The notes beneath the pieces are model-generated. The model saw nothing but the letters and a program-made list of their open reading frames with translations, was not told the origin of the DNA and did not search any database. A stretch of 64,000 nt of DNA from Macrobrachium rosenbergii (Eukaryota; Arthropoda; Malacostraca; Decapoda; Palaemonidae): the NCBI RefSeq assembly GCF_040412425.1, contig NC_089742.1:75295625-75359624 (forward strand), in the 5' to 3' direction. Both the position numbers and the translations under genes were made by a program. Each line of letters starts with the position of its first letter. Positions within the stretch are counted from its first letter, which is position 1. Shown piece by piece: positions 24,655-35,254 of the stretch.

Positions 24655-25335
24655 CAGGGTGAAAAGGTTGGCGCATAGCTTGTTCTTTTGGCTCATGTCA
24701 GACAACGGTATATTGGTACTGACTGCTGTTCATGATAAGGCACAGATTTTATCCCATGTCACAGATGACTCTCCAAGGATGAGAAACAGCATCAACAACA
24801 CAATCAAGATCAAGATTCATGGTAAAATTACATTGGCTTATGAGTAGCAGCATCCAAATTTCCTGCCACAATGGCAATGATTTTTGAAGCACAGCAATTT
24901 CTTCCAGAACAGATACTGTTATTCGATGTTGATGAGAACGCTTTTTACTGGATGAAAATGCCACTGCTCATTCGTATCCATGGAGGAGAAGGCTAAACTA
25001 GGTTTTGAGGTTGCAAAAGACAGCTTGACCCTTGCACAGTAATGGTGTATTGTATCATTCAAAGAACTTTCGAGCATTGTAAAACATCACCACAGCCTCC
25101 CTCACAATTATACAGATATCAAATTCCCAGTTTAGATGACCATCATCATTTCTGAGAATTGGTTCTTCCACCACTTTGTATCAGTAGTAAAGTATTGTAA
25201 GGACAAGGGCATATCAGTTAAGATCCTCCTTAACAATGCTTCTGGCCACCTACAAAACATTGTTGATTTTCTTCTTAAAACCACTGTTCAGGCACTATTA
25301 CCGTAGGGAGCCTGTAGATGCAATGGACATGAATG
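24655..25335 (+). pseudogene. Tigger/pogo (DDE) transposase remnant
   Basis: Plus-strand segments match the order of TIGD/Tigger transposases. A weak 'AVHDKAQIL' piece near 24,720 may be the end of the CENP-B-type helix-turn-helix. At ~24,843-24,985 comes FPATMAMIFEAQQFLPEQ, then VDENAFYWMKMP, the region of the first catalytic Asp (family VDETGLFWKKMP). At ~25,150-25,300 comes NWFFHHFVSVVKYC, then KILLNNASGHLQN, the second catalytic region (family LLLLDNAPGHP), with the key Asp replaced by Asn. Frameshifts and stops separate the blocks. The enzyme would cut and paste elements with TA target sites, like the MITEs at 3,171 and 27,544. Confidence 0.78.
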
Positions 25336-25339
25336 GTGA

Positions 25340-27055
25340 ATCAACAATCTGTGGCACACAGACATCACCCATCTGGTATATGTTAATTTTTATTGTTTTG
25401 TCTTTAAATTCTTTACAATTAAAATATATACAATTATTACATAGGCAGTAGAAAATGTATCAAATGACTTACTGCTTTAGTGACATAATGGGACTGTTAT
25501 AAAGTATATATGGTGTCTAAGTTTTTTTGTAAAGGGTTTATTCAAGTTGTTTATTTGTTGCAAGTCTTAAAAAGAATTAATGACGGTACTGTATTACCTT
25601 ATCGGTAAACATTCAAGTGAAATCTTCAACTTCACAGAAGGGAAAACATGTTGCAACACAAAATCTATAAGCTACAGTGAATTAAAACTACAAAATAATA
25701 GGGTATAGTACATAGCTATACAGTAAATACAGCACAGAAAAATTCTGACACACAGAAATACAAAACCGAGTCACGAAAAAGCAAAGCAAAGATACATTTG
25801 GCTCAACTTAAGCACAACAAAAGCACCTTAAAAAATTAACTCATCCACTACTACATGATGTTTCTATGGCTTCTTAATAAGCACAGAGCCATCATACTCC
25901 CATACCTCATCTTGCTGTGCTCAGGGAAGAGGGAAAGGGAGTCCGTTACTCTTACAGAGTTTCCCCGATGTTAAAATGCAAAAGTTGTAACCTATATGCA
26001 AAATAATATAAAAATTAAAATTAATCATTTAAAAACATATACTGTAGTAACAAGGCCTTATAAATAAACAGTTTCCAAGCAAAAGCAAGGCATAATTCAG
26101 CCATATGATATTTACTATTCTTAATTAACAGAGAATATTACATTAGAACATTTGTGAATATCCACTGGAAACAGAGTGGAACAAAATGGTTTAAGCGAAT
26201 TCCCCCAGGGTAGATGCAACATCAATTTTCCCTGCTCCATAACTCCACTCTGTTGATGCAACACCAAACAGACTGTGAAAATATATATATTATATCTGTA
26301 TTTGAAGAATACAAAAAGAGAAATTTGGATTTTCACTTGCAGCTTTTAAACATACTAATAAACACTTTCAAATACTAAGTGAAGAAAAAATACAACACAG
26401 GAAATTTTAATCTTCACAGGAAATGCATAAAATGTCATTTGACATACACAGCTGCCTTTGTACTGTAAGTTTCAACAATTATTTGTTTTTTGCTTCATTT
26501 ACTTCAGTCAGTGAAAGGTTCCATTCTTGATGTCAATACTGTGCTTCTAAAAAAAAAAAAAAAAAAATTTGAAAATTGTTTGATAAAAACTGAATTGCCA
26601 AGCTTCTAAATTCATTTGCATTTACAAAGACTTAAAAGGTGAGCTTTGTAAATGAAGAATATTTGGTAATATGTATAAAAAGAAAATACCTTTGCATACA
26701 CTGTGTATTTTTCAATTTCTTGTGTGACTGCTTGGAACAGAACACTAACATTAGTAATGAGAAACAATGATATCAACACTAAAGGTAATATAAATTTTCA
26801 TAAAATTTATTACTTGGATACTGACCTACTATTAAAGATAGCTTTTATCTCTGTGCTAATAGATGAGTCAGCATTCAAACAAAAGAAGGTCGAATGGCTG
26901 ACCAGATGAGTCTAATACACCTGTTCTCCACCATATGTGTTTCAAATGTTTTAGCTCTTGTCAGAATTCTCCTTGACATCCCACTAAGTAGTTGGGAGGT
27001 TGGATGGGTTCTACTTTAACAGTAAGAATGCAAATAATAAATTTTAATATAGCAA
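25340..27055. other. Noncoding AT-rich stretch
   Basis: A poly-A tract lies near 26,550 and scattered short frames are present. I see no transposon end, exon pair or RNA gene. Confidence 0.55.
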
Positions 27056-27062
27056 ATTTATA

Positions 27063-27312
27063 AAGTATTTCTTATTTTTCCTAACATACAAACCTGAAGA
27101 CCTTTACATAGAATTTAACTTGCAGACGAGCTGGAATGGCTGTTAACTTTCAAACAAGGTTGTCAACTGCTGACAGTAGGGGGAAGGCCTGACCACTTGT
27201 CGGTCTGAACTCCACTTCGGCCCAGGCATCAGAATGAGGGGTGGCTGCAGCGGGCCATAAATATAAGGAACTTCAGATTTGCATGTTAGGAAAACTAAAA
27301 ATTACTTGAAAA
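27063..27312 (-). mobile_element. DIRS element B, right end and first half of its internal complementary region
   Basis: 27,063-27,108 and 27,262-27,308 are inverted copies of each other at roughly 80% by eye (shared core 'tttcctaacat.caaa.ctgaag'). In DIRS elements a right terminal repeat is followed inward by an internal complementary region whose first half is the complement of the right end. This pair fits that layout. The matching second half appears at 33,464 on the far side of element A. The similarity is seen directly; the assignment to B is inference. Confidence 0.6.
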
Positions 27313-27543
27313 ATGAAGTTTTCATAATAAAACTAATATTGTAATACTTATCTGAACACCTGAATTCGCCCTTAATCCCACTAACCCAAACAACTCTCAA
27401 TTACCAATCTCACTACTGGGAATTCTAACAGCCAGCGTTACCAACGCTGCAGGTAAAATCTTGTCACTCGAGCTACCTGAACAAACGGTTGGCAATGCTG
27501 ACACAGGTATGTGCTGACAAACCCACCCTCGTCAATTGCTTTA
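27313..27543 (-). repeat. Right inverted terminal repeat of DIRS A
   Basis: From about 27,344 to 27,543 this is an inverted copy of 33,456-33,265, with shared words such as 'ctgaacacctgaattcgccc' and 'gctgcaggtaaaatcttgtc'. The outermost ~38 bp (27,313-27,350) are unique to this end, as in DIRS elements where the right repeat carries an extension that is complemented only in the internal region. Confidence 0.88.
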
Positions 27544-27837
27544 CAGGCAGTCCTTGGTTATCGGCGGGGGTTCCATTCTGGGGGTGTGATGATAACCGAA
27601 AATCGCCACTAACCAAAAATCGGCAATTTCTGGCGCTTCTTTGACGATTTTTGGGCTTATCAGTGCTGAAAAGTGCCGATTTTCGGTTATCGGCGCCTCT
27701 GTTAGGTATGCATTGGTGCCCATACCCAATTATAGGCGCAGATGTGGAAATCGGCGATTTTCAGCGCCGAAAATTGCCAATTTTTGTCGCTAGACAAGCG
27801 CCATAAAACTGGATCGCCATTAACCAGGGACTGCCTG
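27544..27837. mobile_element. Tigger/pogo-type MITE (294 bp) inserted in the DIRS A right repeat
   Basis: It starts CAGGCAGTCCTTGGTTA and ends in the inverted form TAACCAGGGACTGCCTG, with a TA duplicate on each side (27,542-27,543 and 27,838-27,839). The interior is partly self-complementary, with many 'ccgattttc' and 'gaaaatcg' words, so the element folds on itself. It interrupts the DIRS terminal repeat, so it inserted later than DIRS A. Confidence 0.92.
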
Positions 27838-27886
27838 TATTCAAGTTCAAAACTGATGTGGGGAAAGGAGGGTGGGAATCACTCAA

Positions 27887-27968
27887 GTGTTCAGGTAAGT
27901 ATTACAATATTAGTTTTATTGTGAAAACTTCATGTTGCAATACACTCCCTGAACACCTGAATTTGCCC
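27887..27968 (-). repeat. Internal complementary region of DIRS A
   Basis: 27,887-27,934 is the inverted copy of the right outer end (27,313-27,362). Directly joined to it, 27,935-27,968 has the same sequence as the left outer end read from 33,463 downward (starting TTGCAATACACTCC). The two element ends therefore meet at 27,934/27,935. This is the diagnostic DIRS structure, thought to template the joining of the cDNA ends into a circle. Confidence 0.9.
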
Positions 27969-28169
27969 AATTAACATCATTTAAAGGAGGAGGGATCAAT
28001 TCTATTGCATGCCCCTTTTACAACTGCAGAGATGGTAGCTCACCAATCTGCTCTGCATAGGCTATCTGTATATCCATATACTCACCATATAGATCAATGT
28101 TTTTGGTGAAGAGACATACTGGAGAGCACTTTGATCGTCAGTCAGGTCAGTATTGTCTTCATCTGTCGA

Positions 28170-28262
28170 CCTCCCACGTGGCTATTCAGAACCTCTGATG
28201 TATGGAGGAGTACGATGAGCCTCCCATGTGGCTATTCAGAGCCTCTCATGTATGGAGGGGAA
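28170..28262. repeat. 50-bp tandem duplication
   Basis: Two near-identical copies of a unit beginning 'cctcccacgtggctattcag' lie at 28,170-28,219 and 28,220-28,262, inside the noncoding 3' part of DIRS A. Confidence 0.9.
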
Positions 28263-28377
28263 TGAAGTAGTGTGCACGACTGACAAGCGATGAAGTATCT
28301 CGGCACCGACGAAAGAGCCTAGCCTACTAGAGCACCGCCTTGGATTCTCATAGGGAAACTATTAAGAGACTACAATA

Positions 28378-28380
<3 letters not shown>

Positions 28381-28414
<34 letters not shown>
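28381..28414. repeat. Poly-A tract (34 bp) within DIRS A
   Basis: A run of 34 A on the plus strand, between the recombinase region and the internal complementary region. Confidence 0.95.
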
Positions 28415-28416
<2 letters not shown>

Positions 28417-28511
28417 ACTAAACCCAAGTTCATGTGATTATACTATCACTGCTGCCTAAGATTCTAAAGGCTAACAGGAATTCCTCTATCTGGTTAACCT
28501 AAGAACCCAAA

Positions 28512-29935
28512 CTAAGAGAATACCCCCTCAGATAAAATGAATGCACCCGAGATAATAGAGTTAGCCACAACATAAGGACTAAGAGAATACTCCTCCGATG
28601 AGGCGAATTGAATGTCTCTTAAGTAAAAAGAAGTAAACACTGAGACGGACTTCCAAATAGCCACCTCCAGAATAGAAGAAACTGGATAATTCCTTAGAAA
28701 GGAAAATGAAGTGGCCATACTCCGAATACTGTGTGCTTGGGGTAAGACAGAGCTTGAAGATAATGAAGAAGAGCCCAGAGAGGCCTGAGAAATCACCTCT
28801 CAGAAAGTAACTAATCGCATTCTTTGACAGTGGACGGGAAGGATTCCGCGGAGACAAAAAGTGTACGCGGACGAGGATGGAGTTTCTCAACCTTTGACAA
28901 ATAGACTTTTAATGCTCGCACCGGACATACAGACATCTCCAGTGGATTGCCAGCAACAAACTCTTGCAGAGAAAGAACCCTAAACGAATGAGGCAGAGGG
29001 TTAACCTCCGACTCCGTCTTCGCCACAAATTCCGGAAGAAAAGACAAATGCATATCCTTTCTCGTATAAGAAACCAGCCTAGAAACTGCCTGAAGCTTGC
29101 CCACCCTTCTCGCTGTAGCTAAAGCCGTAAGAAAATGCACCTTCTTAGTCAGCTGTCATAACGTTAAGAGCTTCAATGAGTTCAAAAGCAGGAGAACGTA
29201 AAAATTGAAGTACTTCAGACAAATCCAACGGAGGGGCCTGAGTCGGCAAGACAGGACGTTCAATCTTAAAAGAACGTAATAAATCATGGATGATCTTACT
29301 ACTAGATATTTCAGGAAGATGGAAGCTAAATGTAGTGCTAAGCATTGAGCGGTAGCAGCAATAGCCGAATACAAAAGGGCCTTGACTTTCCAAAGGAATA
29401 AAAGAAAATCAGCTGTCTTAGCAATGGAGGGTCTGGAGATGGAGTGTCCTTCCTTACGACACCAACTTCTATACATTGTCCATCTGACCTGGTAAAGCTT
29501 ACGGGTTGACTCTCTCAAGCTGAAAGAAAGCTGTTTAGCCACTGCTTTACAGTCCGGTCTGTCTAGCTGCTCGCTCGACAGTCGCCATGCAACTAGGTTC
29601 AGCACGCGAGGGTTTGGATGATAATGGTGAAAATGTGGTTGTCTGAGGTGATCTTTCCGCATGGGTAGGAACATCAGAACTTCCGTGAGGAGCTCTAAGA
29701 GTTCCGGAAACCAAGGGCGTTGGGGCCAGCAAGGAGCTTTTAGAGTTATAGACGTCTTGACACTTTCCCGCAATTTCCTGATTACTTGATGAATGAGACC
29801 GAATGGAGGAAAAGCATACACCTGCATGTGATTCCAATTTTGTAAAACTGCATCGGTGCCTATCGACATGGGGTCCACCACTGGTGAGAAATGAACCGGA
29901 AGACGATGGTTCAATCTCGTCACGAAGAAGTCCAC
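28512..29935 (-). pseudogene. DIRS A tyrosine recombinase region (YR)
   Basis: This region follows the RNase H and would join the circular cDNA to the target. An N-terminal core-binding-like segment reads STRKLYQVRWTMYRSWCRKE near 29,480. The first catalytic Arg lies in LATARRVGKLQAVS near 29,110. The HxxR box is AHSIRSMATS near 28,735. The nucleophilic Tyr lies in SVFTSFYLRDI near 28,625. All four classes of catalytic residue are present, but the frame shifts near 28,855 and 28,795 and near the start of the domain, so no intact protein is encoded. Confidence 0.88.
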
Positions 29936-30590
29936 AGTTGCTGGTCACTTCCGGAGAACCTGACCTACTATGTCCTGAGCCAAAGTCCACTCTCCCCCCA
30001 ATACCTGACGAGAGCGACTGAATGAATCGGCCAGCATGTTGAGACTCCCCGATACAAATTGGGGAAGAAGAGACACTTTCCGTTCTTCGCACCATCTCAG
30101 GCTCTCTGAGCTATAATACTGAGTTCTGTTGATCTTGTTCCCCCCACCCCCATATCTTCAGATACGACACGGCAGTTACGCTGTCGCAAAACAGAGCCAC
30201 TACTCTCTTGCGCACTAGGTCTGAAAAACACCTGAGGGCTTCTTCTACAGCCCTGAGTTCCCGAAGATTGATTGACTCCTTCAGTTTCTGATCCCCCCCC
30301 AGGAGGCCTGAAGCCTGGGTTTCCTCCAAGGTTGCTCCCCAACCTTGATCTGAGGCATCTGAGTACAGATGAACGTTGGGAAGAGGGGAGTCGATGGACC
30401 TTCCGGGTGTCAGATGCACTTCTTCTGACCACCACAGAAGATCTGACAGGCAAGACTCGTTCCAGACTATGACTGCGTTCTCGTTGCGGAAGTCCCAGCG
30501 ATTCCTGAGACATACCTGAAGAGAGTGCATCCGGAGACGAGACTCTGGAATTAAAAGAGAGAGAGAGAGAGACATTCTCCCTAAGAGGCT
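29936..30590 (-). pseudogene. DIRS A RNase H domain
   Basis: It degrades the RNA of the RNA-DNA hybrid. Visible minus-strand motifs are VHLYSDASDQGWGA (first Asp), ESINLRELRAVEEAL (Glu) and VVALFCDSVTAVSYL (second Asp), the spacing expected of DIRS and LTR-type RNase H. A short (GA)n at ~30,560 interrupts the region just upstream. The frame continues out of step into the linker before the recombinase. Confidence 0.88.
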
Positions 30591-30593
30591 TCT

Positions 30594-31233
30594 CTAAGCT
30601 GATACCCGCTGTTCCCTGTTGGACAGGAACACCTGTACCTGTTGAAGGACCAACTGGATCCTCTCCAGGGTTGGGAAAACCCTCAAAGGAAGAGAGAGAA
30701 TCCTCATCCCTAAATAGGTCATACATTGTGTTGGCCCTAGGCAGCTCTTGGCAAAGTTTAAATGAATTCCTAATATCTTGCATAGTTTCAACAAGAAGTC
30801 CCTCGCCCCTACTAGCTCCTCTAGAGAGGAGGCAAGGATCAGCCAATCGTCTAGATACCTCAACATTCTGTACCCTCCACGATGCATAATTGCCGACACC
30901 GGAGACCATGACCCTCGTAAACACCTGTGGTGATGTGGTCAGCCCGAAGGGGAGAACCTTGAACTGGAAGGTGCTGGCGGAAGACACGAACCTGAGGTAC
31001 CTCTGAGAATCCAGATGAACAGGAATCTGGAGGTACGCATCCTTAAGATCCACCGAGACCATCCAATCCCCCCTCCTGACTGACTGCTGCACCAACTGCG
31101 AAGTCTCCATACGAAACTTCATTGAAACCACCTGATGGTTGAGGCCTGAAAGGAGGAGGAACTGAACGAAGCCCAGACGACGACGAAGAGTCTGCAAACA
31201 GACCGCCATAACCAGGATGCTGAACACCGACAC
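30594..31233 (-). pseudogene. DIRS A reverse transcriptase domain
   Basis: Motif A is DWMVSVDLKDAYLQIPV near 31,050. The next block reads FKVLPFGLTTSPQVFTRVM near 30,950. The catalytic box is YRMLRYLDDWLILAS near 30,855, followed by a thumb segment CMTYLGMRI near 30,715. The aspartates of both boxes are present. A frame change between the FTRVM block and the YLDD block breaks the reading frame. Confidence 0.92.
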
Positions 31234-31557
31234 CTATCCCGGTACCTGTAGCTGAATCCACATTGTTGATTCCACAGGGAGGAAGAGAGGGAGGAACCGA
31301 GAGGAGCCAATTCCACATTGTTACTGAAGGGAAGACGAGTGAGGGGAGCCAAACCCACATTACAAAACCTTGGGAGAGGATGCTCAAACGAAACCGTTTC
31401 CAGAGGGACGGAAGAAGACGAAGAGGAAGGAGGAAGAATGAAGGAGGTAGAAGCTACGCTCGCAGGATCCGCAGTGGAAAATGCATGCGATGACAGCTGC
31501 AAAGCGCTCAAAGAAGGAACCGCCAGACTAGTCAACACAGTGGAGCCCAAACCCAAA

Positions 31558-33040
31558 CTAGAAGCGACAGGCAAACCCTGTGAAATACCGGATACTACCG
31601 GAACAGCCGCTTGATGCGGAAGCAAGGGGTTGCACATACCCAAATGGTTGGAACATGAAACGTCTGAGGCCAAATTCTGCTGAAACTGTGGTTTCACCTG
31701 TCCGGAAGATCCTCCTACCAAAGAAGGCTGTACTGAGGAAAGAAAGGCGGAAGACAGGAATAGCGGACGAAGAAAGAGCTACCTGAGAAGAGGAAATGCT
31801 AGGAGTCACAGAAGGAGGGAAAGTGGAAGATGTGGAAGCCGCAGGAAAGACAGAAGAAGCCGAAGAGGAGACTGAAAAAGGAGCAACAGAGAATGTGGGA
31901 GTGGAAGGTGAAGCTATGGATAGCCCAGAAGAAAAAGCAGAATCCTTAGAACGAAGGGACAAAAAGTACACACAATCCATCCCTCCTTGATAATCCTGAG
32001 GCATGTCCGACATGAATTCTGGACACTCCTGAGTCACATATTCTCTAATGTTAGAGAAACCATTCAAAAAGCAACCTCTCATCAAAAGCCTATATCCTTT
32101 TGAAAGACCCAACAAATCTGCATTATATTCCGCCACATCCCAATGCTGATCACGCAAACCACTTTTAGAAGCCAAAAGAGACACACCTGAATCCGCCTTA
32201 CTAGATGAAGAAGACTTTGTGCCAGACCGAAAAAGAAGTGATGAAGGCGAAAATTTTGCCGGAGCACAAATTCTAATCGAACCCAAAACTGAAACCCCTT
32301 CAGGAGAACGACTCTGCACACTCAATACTTTCTCCTCACTACCTAACCCACACCTTTCCGTCTTTGTCACACCTAGATCCTGATCCTGACTAACACTGTC
32401 ACCATTAAATTTTTCATCAACACTACAAGGGGGTTGGGGATCCTTTACTGCCTGCTCCACGCTGAGGGGGCCGGCAGAACCTATCCACTCAAGAGGTTTG
32501 CGGTTCTCCGTTACCCTCAGCAGCCGCTAGGGCTGGTTCTGGAACAGGCAGGGGAGCTGAAAAGGAAGAAGGATTAGACATCCTAACACTACTACTATCC
32601 TTACCTGAAAATTGTTGAAAAAAACTAGCTATTAAATTTGTCATACTACTTGCAATCCTATCCTCTATATGTTTGACTACCTCTGAACTTGCTAAATCTT
32701 TCAACTGATCTGTAACAGAAGTCTGAGATCCTTGAGGCAATGAAGAATCTGACCATTGTTTGCCGCCCTTACTAGCTAACGACTTGCGATGACGAATGTA
32801 ATCCTCCATCTCTTCTACTGTCCAATCGGAACATTCATTGCAACGAGACTGCACATCACACTGAATCTTCCAACATACCTGACAGATTGAGTGTCTATCA
32901 TGTCTCAAAGTGCTCATCTGTCTCTTGCAGAAAGAGCAGGAGCGATGAGCACAAGCATCCACAGTCGTAGGGGCAGTCGAAGTTGAAGCCGAAGGAGCGG
33001 TAGTAGAAGGTGAAAGAGATGACTTGTCCATGATGATCAA
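31558..33040 (-). pseudogene. DIRS A gag-like region
   Basis: The most likely start is the Met at 33,040 or the one a few codons inside it. A Ser/Thr/Pro-rich N-terminus leads to a Cys-rich cluster (CAHRSCSFCKRQ, HSICQVCWKIQCD, SRCNECSDW) that looks like a zinc-binding module, then a helical segment and a long Ser-rich tail. A stop and frame change near 32,470 split it into 183- and 300-residue frames. Gag proteins of DIRS elements are poorly conserved; the call rests on position, composition and the Cys cluster. Confidence 0.75.
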
Positions 33041-33264
33041 TCAAATCCAGGAACCGGCAAACCCAAATCCAAAAATGCTCCACGACAAAAAAAAATTCCA
33101 GAAAAAACTCAGCAACCAAGCTTAAGTCGTAAATCCAGGAGAAAACCAATAGTGTAAATACAATCCAGTCTTCCAGAAAACCAAAATACAAAAGAGAAGT
33201 CGGGCAATAGGATTAAACCTCGCCCTGTCAAAGGAAACAACCGTTCAGCAGCATGAACTAAAAG

Positions 33265-33463
33265 TAATTGATGAAGGTGGGTGTGTCGGCACACACGTGT
33301 CAGCGTTGCCAATCATTTGTTATGGTAGCTCAAGTGACAAGATTTTACCTGCAGCATTGGTAATGCTGGCTGTTAAAATTCTCACTAGTGGGATTGGTAA
33401 TTGAGAGTTGTTCGGGCTAGTGGGATTAAGGGCGAATTCAGGTGTTCAGGGAGTGTATTGCAA
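33265..33463 (-). repeat. Left inverted terminal repeat of DIRS A
   Basis: An inverted partner of 27,344-27,543. Read on the minus strand it starts TTGCAATACACTCCCTGAAC. The first 14 bases occur only here and in the internal complementary region. The repeat ends about 220 bp before the gag start. Confidence 0.88.
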
Positions 33464-33932
33464 TATCTGTTATTTGTTCCTACACAAACCTTTGGTCTTT
33501 ACTTAGGAGACTTACTCACTGGAGGGTGGAGTCTGAGTAAATTTCTGAACTGACTGGCTGGTTCTACCCACCTGGGAATACCTGCCTGGTCTGGAAGAGC
33601 TGAGGAAGGAATCCCGTACCTCTAGTTTGTTGGACATATGGGATGTTGCAACTGCTAGACTTCTGGGCTTAAAGTAATGAATTGCCTCATTACTTTGAAT
33701 ACAGCTTGGAAGAACCCCAGTGTGTCTGAGACAAAAAACCTTGTTAATAAAACCAACAGGTTTGTTTTGTTGTCTATCCCTCTCTTCCCTTGTCAACAGA
33801 GAGGAGAGACATGCATCCAAACCATCTAGCACAAGATGAAGGACAAGATACCCTCGTCATGCAGTCACCTGCAAACTCGTCCATCCAGCACATGAGAGCT
33901 CACTACCTGTCTCTCAGTCCTAAGAAAATGTT

Positions 33933-34151
33933 AAGTATATCTTAGTTTAACCAGACCACTGAGCTCATTAACAGCTCTCCTAGGGCTGGCCCGAAGGATT
34001 AGATTTATTTTTACGTGGCTAAGAACCAATTGGTTACTTAGCAACGGGACCAACAGCTTATTGTGGAATCCGAACCACATTATAGTGAGAAATGAATTTC
34101 TATCACCAGAAACAAATACCTCTTGTTCTTCAATGGCCGGTCGGAGAAAGA
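33933..34151 (-). mobile_element. SINE-like interspersed repeat
   Basis: About 220 bp contain 'cctagggctggcccgaagga', 'ttacgtggctaagaaccaat', 'ggttacttagcaacggg' and 'tggccggtcgga'. From memory these blocks match an abundant short repeat in decapod genomes that often ends in a tRNA-like head. Here the head side is cut off after 'ggccggtcgga'. It breaks the recombinase part of DIRS B, so it is younger than B. Confidence 0.65.
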
Positions 34152-34379
34152 CAAACAAAAGAGAGAAGGGAGAGACCAGTCACTTACACATATTTGCTCC
34201 CACTTACTGAACACCTTAGACGAGATGCAATTGTCCCCTAGGGGAGCCAGATGAGCCACACAACTTGTTGGGCAGCCACCAAAAGACCCAAGGAAACAAC
34301 ATGTCCAAGGATTGTGACTGGGCAAGTCACAAAGATAATAAAAGGTAAATGTCGTCTGGCGTGACCACATATTGAACCG

Positions 34380-35200
34380 GCAGGTTCTTGCGGAATACAA
34401 GGGATGGGGCAATAAACTTCATGATCTCTTGCCCAGACCGAACTACCGTCTATCCTGTCAGATGAACAGAAAGCCAGCGGCTGTCTCACAAAGCTCAAAA
34501 GAGAATGTGTTCTTGGACACCTCTTCCTTGGCCAAGTCGGTACAGTACTCACGAAGAGGCATTGACTCTCAGGCCTGAGATGCCGCGTTCTCGAGGTAGT
34601 ACTGCAGTACCCCAACTGGACAAAGTAGCGTTTCGTCCTGATCATACCTACAAAGTCCTTCAGGAGGGGACTGAGAGAGACTCGAATCCGGCATCAGGGA
34701 CCTATGGATTCTGAGTCTTCGTTACAAATTCTGGGACCAACTTGAGTGTAAAAGATCCCCTTCCCCTTGAGTGGTTAGCATCGAAGGCTGTGAAGCTTAT
34801 CTACTCTCTTTGCTGAAGCTAGGATAAGCAAAGAAAAACAGTCTTAGAGAGTACTCTGTCTGACGACCCTCCCAAAAGCTTGTATGGCATACATGCTAGG
34901 TTCCTTAAGATGAGAATTGCAACCCACTTAGGGGCTGAGTTCCCTGGGTGGGCAAGATTGTTTGAAACTTCTCAGAAGTATAAAGATCCCTCATGAGGAT
35001 GAGAGATCTATTTCCTTCGACCAAAGGACTTGGCCAAGGGCAGCTCTATCGCCCTTAATGGCCAAAATAAAGAGAAGCTTCTCATGGCAGAAAAGGGCGA
35101 GAAGTCCAGTACCTGCTGAATAGAAGCTTGACGGGAAATATACCTTGTCGACTACACCAACTCCAGAAGATGGTTCATTTCCCCTGGTACACAGCTGCTG
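34380..35200 (-). pseudogene. DIRS B tyrosine recombinase remnant
   Basis: The minus strand near 34,790-34,700 reads HSRGRGSFTLKLVPEFVTKTQNP, the counterpart of HLSFLPEFVAKTESEVNP in element A. Catalytic Arg, His and Tyr boxes cannot be followed because of many frame breaks and the inserted SINE. Confidence 0.65.
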
Positions 35201-35254
35201 AGGATTCCGCAGTTACCCCAACATCTCCTTGATATGCACCGGGAAACAATCCTC

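Larger units (their letters stand above)
27313..33463 (-). mobile_element. DIRS-type tyrosine-recombinase retrotransposon A, structurally complete but frame-broken
   Basis: A ~6.15 kb element (5.86 kb without an inserted MITE) reads on the minus strand as left inverted terminal repeat (33,463-33,265), gag-like region (33,040-31,558), RT (31,130-30,594), RNase H (30,575-30,111), post-RNase H linker and tyrosine recombinase (29,935-28,512), internal complementary region (27,968-27,887) and right inverted terminal repeat (27,543-27,313). DIRS elements use a tyrosine recombinase in place of an integrase and are thought to insert a circular cDNA without making a target duplication; none is seen here. 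All domains keep key motifs, but several frameshifts mean it is inactive. Confidence 0.9.

Noticed and set aside
31119..31721. Plus- and minus-strand frames overlapping the DIRS A gag/RT border
   Set aside because: Alternative frames of the frameshifted gag region; only the frames with motif continuity were kept.
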